Below are positions 11,401 through 20,000 of a stretch of DNA of 64,000 nt, piece by piece. Under the pieces are notes generated by a model. That model ran no database searches. It saw only the letters and a program-made list of their open reading frames with translations, and was not told the origin of the DNA. Source of the stretch: Volvox africanus (Eukaryota > Chlorophyta > Chlorophyceae > Chlamydomonadales > Volvocaceae); contig BSDZ01000102.1 in the NCBI GenBank assembly GCA_030268105.1, positions 434,001 through 498,000 of the forward strand. Direction: 5' to 3'. The stretch's first letter is position 1. Each line of letters begins with the position of its first letter. Position numbers and translations under genes: made by a program.

Positions 11401-12469
11401 AACTGAGGGGGAATATGATGCGGTGTTCGTAATGGTCGATCGTCTGACTAAGATGGTCCACCTAGCACCATGCACATCGTCCTGCAAGGCTGAACAAACT
11501 GCACGTTTGTTTTTCGACAATGTGGTTCGGTTACACGGGGTTCCCAAAAACGTGATCTCGGACCGCGGTGGGCAGTTCACGTCTAAGTTTTGGGAAGCGC
11601 TCTGCAAGCTAGTTGGCATGCGCATCAACCTGAGCACGGTGTATCACCCGCAGACTGATGGTCAAACCGAACGCACAAACCGCACGTTGGGTGATATGTT
11701 GCACAATTATGCTGGTCGCACACCACTCGTTTGGGATACATATTTGACTGCAGCAGAATTCGCGCTTAACAACGCTGTTAACCGCTCTACAGGCAAAAGT
11801 CCGTTCTTTCTTAACTATGGGTTTCATCCCGCGCTACCCGTGTGGCGTGAGTTGGAAGTGAACGTGCCTGCTGCTAAACTTTTTGCCAAGTCTTTTATGT
11901 CCCGAATCACAGACACGAAGTCGTGTTTGGATGCGGCGCAGCAACGAACAACGGAATATTACAACAAATCCAAGCAGGATGTGACGTTTTCGGAAGGGCA
12001 ACTCGTGTTGCTAAGCACCAAGAACTTGCGTTCCTTGGCCGACGGATCCCGAAAACTCTTACCCCGCTGGATTGGTCCGTATCCTGTCATGCGCATGGTT
12101 GGGAATGTGGCCGTGGAGCTTGCATTGCCCGCTGATATCACCATTCACCCCACGTTTCACGTATTGCTTGTCCGTCCTTATCGTGGTACGGAACCCGTCC
12201 CTGAGCCTGCTAACGCCCCCGCAGCGATCGAACCAGTTCCCAAGACCTGGATCGCTGGTAAACAGAAGTTTTACGATGTGGAGCGGGTGTTAGATTATCG
12301 CGCGCGTCGTGTGGGCCGACACCAACGTAAGCGGACAGTACACGAGTACTTGGTCAAGTGGACAGGGTATACCAGCAAGCACAACTCATGGGAACCGGCA
12401 CGCAACTTCTCGCAGGACATGAAGCCCCTGCTCGAGGAAGCCCGCAAACGTGCCACGCAAGCCCAATGA
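8408..12469 (+). CDS. pol: T1 Pol: protease, RT, RNase H, integrase, chromodomain
   Basis: An open frame of about 1353 codons continues directly from the gag TAG. It encodes the enzymes that copy element RNA to DNA and insert it. The order is a roughly 200-residue N-terminal domain of unknown function, an aspartic protease ([12 protein letters not shown]), an RT with YLDDILVYS, and an RNase H with SDAS and KTDHKPLT. The integrase has an HHCC finger (FHEDPLAGH...CSLCQRNK) and DDE core ([22 protein letters not shown]). A C-terminal chromodomain ([18 protein letters not shown]) comes last. A chromodomain marks chromoviruses, where it is known to guide insertion to modified histone H3. No stop or frameshift is seen. 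The first possible starts are a GTG at 8426 and an ATG at 8492, neither conserved in sister copies, so I favour expression as a Gag-Pol fusion. Confidence 0.97.
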   Translation, partial: GFAWVPVEGAPPGISELTRGRWSSLRPAMKALLPCVLGHIERVIARRITLDGRTGLLCFDPLCNLFTPRRPLSSIDLSNHVVLFIPSSLREMSEQLAVYRRCRRQYPGTAACVLLPAFCRRKAEASLRGMRCVHRFEPGTVLFNGVDREGMLAPWPGTSYSVDVWYEAPDEGAVGYGPALSALTLSAGQSLVDNRVPVVQIGLNGHTLKALVDTGASDDFISVAEVNALGLTPESSDCPQVTLADGGKHPIVGRITLSLSIGPLRVVTRPYVLQGLAETAPYIMGSSTLRQYRARIDMETATLHMCKGTLSIKVPFLSFEHVTPKEGEAEAVPMVNFAVTAMATRIKPELVRRKEAVRLLRKGAHGLLLKPWVGCCATTAQISVDPEVEALLSQYEDVFKDIPGLPPLHPVDHTIPLMPGAQPTARPMYRLSPLELDEVKRQVTDLLAMGMIRPSTSPYSAPILFVGKKDGTLRMCIDYRGLNASTVKNRYPLPCVDDLLDKLKGSAYFSSIDLQQGYNQIRIAASDILKTAFRTPFGHFEYTVLSFGLTNAPVTFQAVMDRMFRPFIDRFVVCYLDDILVYSKTRKEHLEHLQLVLDVMRREQLFAKRAKCFWAQPQVEYLGHIVSATGVKMDPRKVAVVRDWPAPQNLTELRKFLGLTNYFRKFIEKYSIIAAPLTNLTRKGVFVSLESWTSRCQRAFKELKRTVAEDVTLAFPDYSLPFRVEVVSDASIFGSGAVLLQEGQPIAFTSKKFSGAEIRYTTGEQELLAVLHALKEWRCYLEGRPFTLKTDHKPLTFLQSVPMLNRRQARWMEYLARFDCTWEYISGKLNIADALSRHPSLHAAILAAPVLRPHNEEVPIATDLAERLKVAYNADAWFSEPANVEYLRKQNGLWLRTEGAATQIIVPNDDALRYDILARFHEDPLAGHLGSKRLVELVQRSFWWPRLANDAANFVQTCSLCQRNKALSGKGHGLLQPLPVPDAPWESVSMDFVVALPKTEGEYDAVFVMVDRLTKMVHLAPCTSSCKAEQTARLFFDNVVRLHGVPKNVISDRGGQFTSKFWEALCKLVGMRINLSTVYHPQTDGQTERTNRTLGDMLHNYAGRTPLVWDTYLTAAEFALNNAVNRSTGKSPFFLNYGFHPALPVWRELEVNVPAAKLFAKSFMSRITDTKSCLDAAQQRTTEYYNKSKQDVTFSEGQLVLLSTKNLRSLADGSRKLLPRWIGPYPVMRMVGNVAVELALPADITIHPTFHVLLVRPYRGTEPVPEPANAPAAIEPVPKTWIAGKQKFYDVERVLDYRARRVGRHQRKRTVHEYLVKWTGYTSKHNSWEPARNFSQDMKPLLEEARKRATQAQ

Positions 12470-12492
12470 CCCTGCAGTCGATGCTGTATGAA

Positions 12493-12526
12493 GCAGCGAG
12501 GACGCTGCATACGGGAGGGGGATAAT
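12493..12526 (+). other. T1 hairpin and polypurine tract
   Basis: A GCAGCG-AGGA-CGCTGC hairpin (12493-12508) is followed at once by the purine-rich tract CGGGAGGGGGATAAT, which ends at the 3' LTR. The purine tract would prime plus-strand synthesis. The hairpin directly before it recurs in T5, T8, T9 and T10. Confidence 0.8.
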
Positions 12527-13360
12527 TGTTGTGCTACGGTTCATTTCCCGCCGATGCGTAGGTCGATGCGACCCTACGAGGCGAAATGCTATCTTGATGA
12601 ACACATGAATGATCATTGCATATGAATAAACCTGCATGATATAAATGTATTCGCATACATTTATATATGCATTTGGCATGTTATCATTATCCATCGCGAC
12701 ATCGCATCATGGCAAATCCGCCTAGCATGCATGAAATACCGAATCATTGAAGTGCGCATTATGCTCGTGCTATGAAACGATAAGTAATATTATTTGACAT
12801 AATATTACTTCATTACAGCACACGTTGAGAGCGTCGCACTCGTCGCGATGCATGCCTTGCAACCGAATATCGTTATTCGGACCCTTGCATCATGCGAATG
12901 CCGGAAAGGCTTATACGTTGTTATGCGTAGACACCGCCTATACGCAGTAGGGTTGTCACACCTAGGATTGGCCTCCTAGTGTGAATCGTACGGCATTGCG
13001 ATGCTGCGAGTATAACCGATGCGAGGACGGCTATGCAAGACAAGACATTCGATACCGGAGAACACTCGTGTGTTCTACATTATTATTACTATACGCTATT
13101 CTGCTTAGCCCGAGCTAAGCCTAAACTTCGCTATCCACCGCCGCTTGATGATTGCTTGCTTCCGGTGCTGACGGCGATTACGTCCATTGCACTGCTTCGA
13201 TCTGTAAGACTGTGAGTTATATCTCTTCCTGTCTTGAAGTCTTCCGCTGTCTCTGTTTGCTCGCGCTTGTCTTGCTGTACTTGCAAGTGCTCACGCATCG
13301 GTGTCGAAAGCCTTCAGACGCGCAGATACTTATGAGCAAACACGAAGGAGAGGTACAACA
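12527..13360 (+). repeat. T1 3' LTR
   Basis: An 834-bp copy of the LTR at 5894-6727 with only two visible substitutions. It is followed by the target duplication GCTGT (13361-13365). Confidence 0.97.
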
Positions 13361-13825
13361 GCTGTCATGGTTTGCACTGTTCAAGAGTCAACAGCAGCTG
13401 TCACGGTTTGCACTGTTCAAGACTCAACAGCAGCTGTCACGGTTTGCACTGTTCAAGACTCAACAGCAGCTGTCACGGTTTGCACCATCCAAGACTTATC
13501 AGCAGCAGTCACGGTTAGCACCATCCAAGACTTAACAGCAGCTGTCACGGTTTTCACTGTTCAAGACTCAACAGCAGCTGTCACGGTTTTCACTGTTCAA
13601 GACTTAACAGCAGCTGTCACGGTTTTCACTGTTCAAGACTTATCAGCAGCTGTCACGGTTTGCACTGTTCAAGACTCAACAGCAGCTGTCACGGTTTGCA
13701 CTGTTCAAGATTCAATAGCAGCTGCCACGGTTTGCACCATCCAAGAATTAACAGCAGCTGTCACGGTTTGCACTGTTCAAGACTCAACAGCAGCTGTCAC
13801 GGTTTGCACCACCTAAGACTCAACA
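13361..13825. repeat. 36-bp minisatellite, right part
   Basis: About thirteen further units, more varied than the left part. Two subtypes alternate, one with CACTGTTCAAGACTCAA and one with CACCATCCAAGACTTAA, plus TTTTCACTG variants. The unit length is divisible by three, which explains a 171-codon open frame across it that I do not regard as a gene. Confidence 0.93.
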
Positions 13826-14099
13826 CGCGCCCTTGGGAAAACCAGCACTAGGTCAAGCCCCATGGCGGTCCGGCACCATTTAAACGTAGCCCCCCCAATG
13901 CCTACGTCATGCAATCGGCCACCGCCTTCTCAGTGGCGCAATGGCCCAGCTCAACTTCACCTCTATTTACACGCTCCCATCCTAGATGGTGCATTATGTC
14001 GATATGCTTAGAATGTGGTGAGGTCATGGGATTGTTCCCTAGATATTCGTGCCCCTTGGGAATCCACTTTTATCTCAACGAGAGGCTAACTAATCACCG

Positions 14100-14690
14100 G
14101 AGGGAACCAACTAATATTACGTTTTCGATGTCGGGATAACATAGCGCCTCACGCACCGCGCTCGACAGCACCTGATACTCTGCCTCCGCAGATGAAGCGG
14201 CCACAGTGTGTTGCAGTTGACTATCCCAACTTATCGCTGTGCAATTAAACACATAATCAGTTGTTGACGTGCGGGTTACGGTGTCACCCGCCCGATCTGA
14301 ATCACAGTAGCCATCCATTTTCAGTTCCTGCCCTCCAGCAAAATGTAGTCCCATCTTCCTGGTGCCAGCCAGGTATCGCAGCAAAACCCCTTGGGCGCAG
14401 TCATCGCAGCGTGCGTGGGTTTTGCTATGGATCGGAAAAGTGCACTTAGGGCATACGCCAGGTCAGGCTGCGTGCTTAATACAAGGTATTTGAGCTCTCC
14501 CACCAGGGCTCAGTACGGCGTGGGGTCCTCCAGCAGACCGTCTTCTGTGGCAGCTGGGTTGACTAGGGTGCCCATTGCCAGCGGTGTCGTCCTTGGGTTA
14601 GCCTCCAGTATCTGGCGCCGCTCCAGGATCTGCTGAATGGCTGAAAGGGGGGAAGTGAGCTCCAAATGTATGTATACATGGCTGTATGAA
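14100..14690 (-). pseudogene. Ty1/copia RT-RNase H remnant
   Basis: On the minus strand, peptide fragments match the copia-type polymerase end: ILEANPRTTPLA, then LVGELKYLVLSTQPDLAYALSAL, then LRYLAGTRK with GYCDSDRAGD and ISWDSQLQHTVAASSAEAEY. The spacing is that of copia RT C-terminus followed by RNase H. A TGA interrupts the first two fragments near 14510 and a frameshift separates the last two. The upstream polymerase core (YVDD region) is not recognisable, because a dispersed repeat starts at about 14696. No LTR pair was found, so this is a dead fragment. Confidence 0.88.
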
Positions 14691-14695
14691 CGGGT

Positions 14696-14860
14696 GTTAC
14701 ACTGTGGGCGACTTGCCCTGAACGGACAAGCACCGGGGGCCCTGACCGGGCCGAACCACAGCTCAGGGGGGAACACACGGTTTCGTCCTGCCGTGCACTC
14801 CTCCCCTCGCTCAGCCAACAAGGGGACACAGACGTCACGAGCCTCAAGCCTGGCTACCCA
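14696..14860. repeat. Dispersed repeat beginning TGTTACACTGTGGGCG (copy 1)
   Basis: Shares TGTTACACTGTGGGCG, GGGCCGAACCACAG and CGTCCTGCCG-type blocks with 23702-23860 in the same order and spacing over about 150 bp, diverged. The TG start and position next to copia remains suggest an LTR end, but I could not define the other end or a target duplication. Confidence 0.6.
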
Positions 14861-17049
14861 AAGGAACAGAGCCTCAGTATATATGTATGTAACCAGCAGG
14901 ACCCGATGGCCTACCATACAAGTTATATCATCACTTGCGTCGATCAGGACCTTTTCATCATTTGTTACATCATCTTTATCGAAACTATTACATATGCTGT
15001 TACTGCTGCTGTGCAAATCCTAACCTTCTTCCTGAACTGTTCGAGAAACATTGCACGGTCTTGCGTCGTCCTAGCCCCCAGCAGCTCCCTTACAAGCACT
15101 TCAATCCACTGGCGTGGCGGTGCTCGTTGCAAATTTGCCCGTGGGTCAATCTCTGGCTGAGGATCGATGCACGTCCATTATTTTATGCCATCATATTGGT
15201 CGAGGTGGCGGTGTCTGGGAGGCTAGTATGATAACCACGAGCGCGTGAGAGAAGTGCGGCAGGGTCGGTGATATCCTGGCAAAGATATAAGGGCTGGGAT
15301 TCCGTGGGTATAATTGTTGAACATATGGTTGTTGGTGCTATGGCAGTGGCTAGAACTAAGGTGCTAGCTATGCCGGTTTGCATGTGAGCGATTGTGCAGG
15401 GGCACCTGGCGGGATCCAGCCGACGCCACCTCTCCCCCTCCCACCGCCAAAACCTGTGATGGCAAGTGGACAGGAGGCGGAGGTGCCCATTCACCTCAGT
15501 ACCCCGGCCAGGGTCTTCCTCGGGCCTTGTCGTACGTTGCATGTGCACCCCACGGCACTGGCGTGGTCCTGTGCCGGGCTTCAGTCGGCAGTGGCCGTCC
15601 CGGTGAAGGGCAGTGGACGCCACCACATCCCGTAGTATCAAGGATGGAAACGGAGGTTCGCCACGCGCTTTTGGTCAGGGGCTTACTTGGACATGGCTGC
15701 CGAGATGGCCAGGGCCGGGACTAGGGCTAGGGCCCGCCATGGGGATAATCACGTGCACGTATGAGTGAATGCATACATGGCTTACAAAATGGCCTACGAC
15801 GGTATGTGCCGGGATCAAGGAAGGTCCATTTAAAAGCAAGCGCAATCAAATTAAGAGATCCAGCCAGTTGTATTGTGTAGGCTTAATTGAGAGATTCTGC
15901 TGTGGTGGATACCCCGAGGTCTATTAATGTTTGCAGGCAGGCGGAAAGCAGCAGGAGCAGCAGCTCCTACAGCTGCAGGCCGAAGCCGCTAATGAATGGA
16001 GGACGAATGGATAAACAGACGTACGGTGTAACAGCTGAGTGCCGCAAAGGCCTCCCGCGATCCTGATGATGAGGTGCTTCCTGCACCTTATATTGTGAAA
16101 GCGTGTGCCGTACGCATTTGACAACTACAGACGGACTGTTGCTGTTGTCCGTCGGCTGGTGATTATGATGGTAACCTAGAAACTTGCCGAATTCGTAGAA
16201 ATAAGAGCTCACGTAGCTACATACTGTAAGCATCATAACCTTGTCGTTCACTTTCTACAGAAGCATGCACGATTGCTGCAAGCAGGAGGTTCGCATGGGT
16301 TGGCCAATATGTAATTAGGCAGCGGGAAAATGCCGTGTGTTGCACCTTGCTGTCCTGCCGTTACTCAGCAGACACCCCTTTATTCATTTCCTTTACCACA
16401 CCCAACAGGTCCTTTGTGGTGCCCCCCTGATCATAACTTATTGTCATCCTCAGATATACGTACACCGCTATTGAGGTGCCACCTCGCTGGCAGCCCAAGA
16501 AAGCTGCCCCTAGCCGTGATGCTCATCATTAACCTGACCCATCCAGCCATCTGCACAATGGCCGGAAATAAGTAATACTTAGTTTAGTCCACCTCTCTAG
16601 GCTCGCAGGCACCAAAAGAAGGGCAACTAGACACAAGTTGTAAAATACAGGAGCCCCATCTTGGCCTCAGCCCCCTGCTGCCCGGCAAGCATTAGCACAT
16701 AGACGCCCCGGATGTCGGACGAGGTCTACCACCAGGAAAAGCTGTGAGGCTGTTCCGGCAGGCAACAAGGCAACTTACGTACATATAGGTTAGGTAAACG
16801 GCTCGCCATCGTAGAACGGCTGGCAACGGTATAATGGTATAATGGTCTTACACGCCAGGTTCCTCCATACCTCTCCGTCTATAATTCCAAACCGGGCGAC
16901 ATATGCATTTGACATACAGTCAATTAGCAAATTCCGTCGTGGCTTTCTGCCCGCGCAAAGACCGACAATACCATTTAAGCAGTGGTGCTACTGCCCGCAG
17001 ATTGGTTGGGCCGCTTCGTTGCCATGTCTTGAACCCCATGCGCATCCCT
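14861..17049. other. Intergenic stretch with a few exon-like pieces
   Basis: No complete gene could be built. Two pieces look codon-like. On the minus strand about 15035-15155 reads PRANLQRAPPRQWIEVL and then LGARTTQDRAMFLEQFRKK. On the plus strand about 15935-16000 reads QEQQLLQLQAEAANEW after a CAG acceptor-like site. Neither has a recognisable family, and splice partners are not evident. Confidence 0.35.
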
Positions 17050-20000
17050 TCAAACGCCCCCCTCCGCTAACGCCGCCATCTCTGTGTCCCCCGGACCTAG
17101 TTCTACAACCACGGGCGCGTACTCATCATCATCATCTCCAAGCATCTGTACGAACGCACATTCAAGACGAGGATTACAACGAACCATTCCAGATAGAGGG
17201 TTAGCAGAGAACACGCCAAGCCATGTGGACGTCTGGGGGCATCTTGGAATTTGAGCCGACAGGTTAGGCACTATTTGGAGGACGGAGCGCAGTGGAGAAG
17301 GCAGGGAAGATGCGGCAGGAGCGAGCGGACGAGCGACGGCGAAAAGGAAGGCACCGACCTTTTCAACCCTAAACGTCAACAGTGTCACGCTCTGCAACGC
17401 TCACGGGGTATTTTCCGTCGAGGGAGCTCAAAAGGCACCTCTCTACGCCCCCAACGTCGATATTGGACTGGGAAAACAATACCCAGGAGGTTTAGCACGT
17501 GCATTCATCATTACGCTGGTAAGCTTCCACATCCGCGGGCCTCTCACCTGTATGCCGTCGAATTGCCATCCCAACGCCCGATCCAACACAGCACGTAACT
17601 GGGTCATCTGCATCGAGATATGCGCAAGGGCCCACCGGAGGCCACGCAGGTCCGCGTTTGTATGGAATGAATATCCACCGTGGGAGTGGATCAGCCCATG
17701 TGTGACAATGAACATAAAAATGCATATGGGGATTCGGTTGGGTTGGGTTTGAGTAACCAACGGGACGAATGGGGACTAAGGCATTTCGCCTGTGCCATGT
17801 CTTTCAATCTGTCTATAACTATAATTTGTCTTACCTTGCGCTCCCTAACACGGTCCCAATGCTGAAGCCGCCCCAACTGCACCAGGCTTTACCTATTCCC
17901 TATTCCCTATGCTACCCCGACCACCACTCTGCCGATCGAGGTTTCACACCCTTATCCGCCTCCCCACCACCTCACTAGTGCCCCTGCACGCCATGAATCG
18001 TACCTCGTGCTGTATTCGGGGATCCACCACCCCCGGGCCGGCCTCTCGAATCACCTCAATGAAGGCGGCCAGGTGGTGGCGCAAGAAGCAGTCGCGGCCG
18101 CTACCCCCCAGCAGCACCTCCTCTACCAGCGATGCCCCTTGGGTCGCAAACCCTGACGCCACCGCATCATCGCCCTGTGCACCGCTGATGTTGTGAATGA
18201 TGCGTCGCGGCGATAGGCACACCACCACCGGGCCGGCAAAGCAACAATCCATTTCAACACAGCATGCCAAGGTACAGGGAAGGATGCGGCGTGCAATGCG
18301 GGAAAATGACATATTCAAGCAAGTGTAACTAAACCGGCGGGTTGAGGCGGTATGACAATTCGTTAGTACAGCAGCTGAGCACCGTAACATCGCATTGCAA
18401 TGAGAAGAGGAGAGCAACGATCCCAGTCCCAGTATCCTACGGCACACGACTAAACGCGCATCACGCTCATGGCATGATGACGTACAGCAGGTAAAGGATT
18501 GGAAGACGGTCGTGGGGCTGCATAAAGAGTAAGAACGTTGCGCATACCCTTTTTATTTAAAACGCCCAAGCACATCAGATTCCGGTCCATGTTCTTTACC
18601 CGTTTGCCCAGGTCAAAGCACGGTCGCACCAATTGGATGAGCGCCTCGGGGCCGCCAACGGTGCTGCGTCCGACAGGGCGATGGACAGCTGGGCGCGAAG
18701 CGCTGCGAGGAAGGTTGCGAAAGTTGCTGCATGGACTCCCAACGCCGCGTGCTCACAGTTAAGCAGAAGCGTCACCAGCGCCCGCCATTGATCGAAACCT
18801 ACACGCGAGTGCGTGGGGTGTTGAAGGGCGTAGCGTAGGGGCAGAAGATGATGAGCAAAACAAAACAGACATCCCAAGCCAGGCAGGTGCCGAAGACGAC
18901 ACACATACGTGTGGGCGACCGCGGGAGGCACAATCCACGGTGGGTAGGATCTACAATCAATTAGAACTGAGGCTTACGTGTGTCTCTACCTGGGGGGGGG
19001 GTAGAGGTATCTGTCAGGTGGTGATAACAATTATGAATATGAATAGGGAAACCAAGGAAATAAAACACAGGAGGCGCAAAGTCGGTGAGGCACGTGCGCA
19101 CGAGGTGGCAATTGATACTGCCGATTTATTTACAGGTGCGCATCTCTCACGTGACATCTACATCAATACTAAGAAACATCATGATGGCTGAGAGATGACG
19201 TTTCGGATGCGGGCAATCATTGTTCAGCGGAAGCTGCGATGCGCAAACGAGTTGTAATAAGGGAAATAGCCGAACGCAAAACACGACCGTATGGCTAATC
19301 TTGTAGTATGTTATTCAATATCGCTCGTGCGTGGGCGATGATAAATCTTGAAATATTTCGTTGCCATCTCGTTCATTACCTGCTGCCATGTTCTCCCTTT
19401 TCCATGCATTCCGACCTTCCCCCCGCTCAGCCTTTCGCTACCGCATACCCTCCTCCCTCCACGTTTGCAACGTGGAACTAGGCAAGAAGTTACCCCGCCG
19501 CCGAGGAGAAGTAGTAGTACCGGTTCGCAACTTCCTAGCTACCCACTTACCCTGCAGAGACTGCCCGAAAACGAAGGCGATGAAGGCAAACTGCATCTCT
19601 CCCACTACGGCCAGGACGTCGCCACCCCAGCGTGCCGCCGCCAACGCCTCCAGTTGGCGGCTTCGGTCCATATTGAGGGCAGTCAGCTGCATGGGGTTCA
19701 GTCCTGCACTGGTCAGGCCGGGCCAGGGAGGGAACAGGAGCGGGACGGCGGTGGCGGGTCCGAGGTGCAAGCTGCAAAAAGCTTCCACACCTAGTTACCT
19801 TAGGCTCGTTTACCAACGTTAAGGCGGAGTAATGAGACCCCGTCCCCATGTCACAGCTTACGGTAAGTATCAAGCGCCTGTGCGGGCTCTGTGCCCTCAT
19901 CCGTTTCCATACTACGAACATACAACCCAATACCGGTTCTGACAAGAAACGTCCATGAGAAGAACCTCACAACCCTCACCCCACACGATACCCGGTCTCA

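Larger units (their letters stand above)
5894..13360 (+). mobile_element. T1: complete Ty3/gypsy chromovirus retrotransposon
   Basis: A 7467-bp element with two 834-bp LTRs, each beginning TGTTGTGCTACGG and ending GGTACAACA, and a perfect 5-bp target duplication GCTGT on both sides. A primer-binding site, a spliced leader ORF, gag, pol and a purine-rich tract follow in the expected order. I see only two differences between the LTRs (near 6632 and 6662 against the second copy), so insertion is recent. The pol frame is intact over about 1350 codons, but gag carries a frameshift and a nonsense codon, so this copy probably cannot move without help. It landed inside a minisatellite array. Confidence 0.97.

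Noticed and set aside
12470..12526. An envelope-like third ORF after pol
   Set aside because: Only about 50 bp lie between the pol stop and the 3' LTR in T1, T8 and T9.
13301..13816. 171-codon open frame across the minisatellite
   Set aside because: It results from a 36-bp unit without stops. Neighbouring frames are open too and no start context or domain is present.
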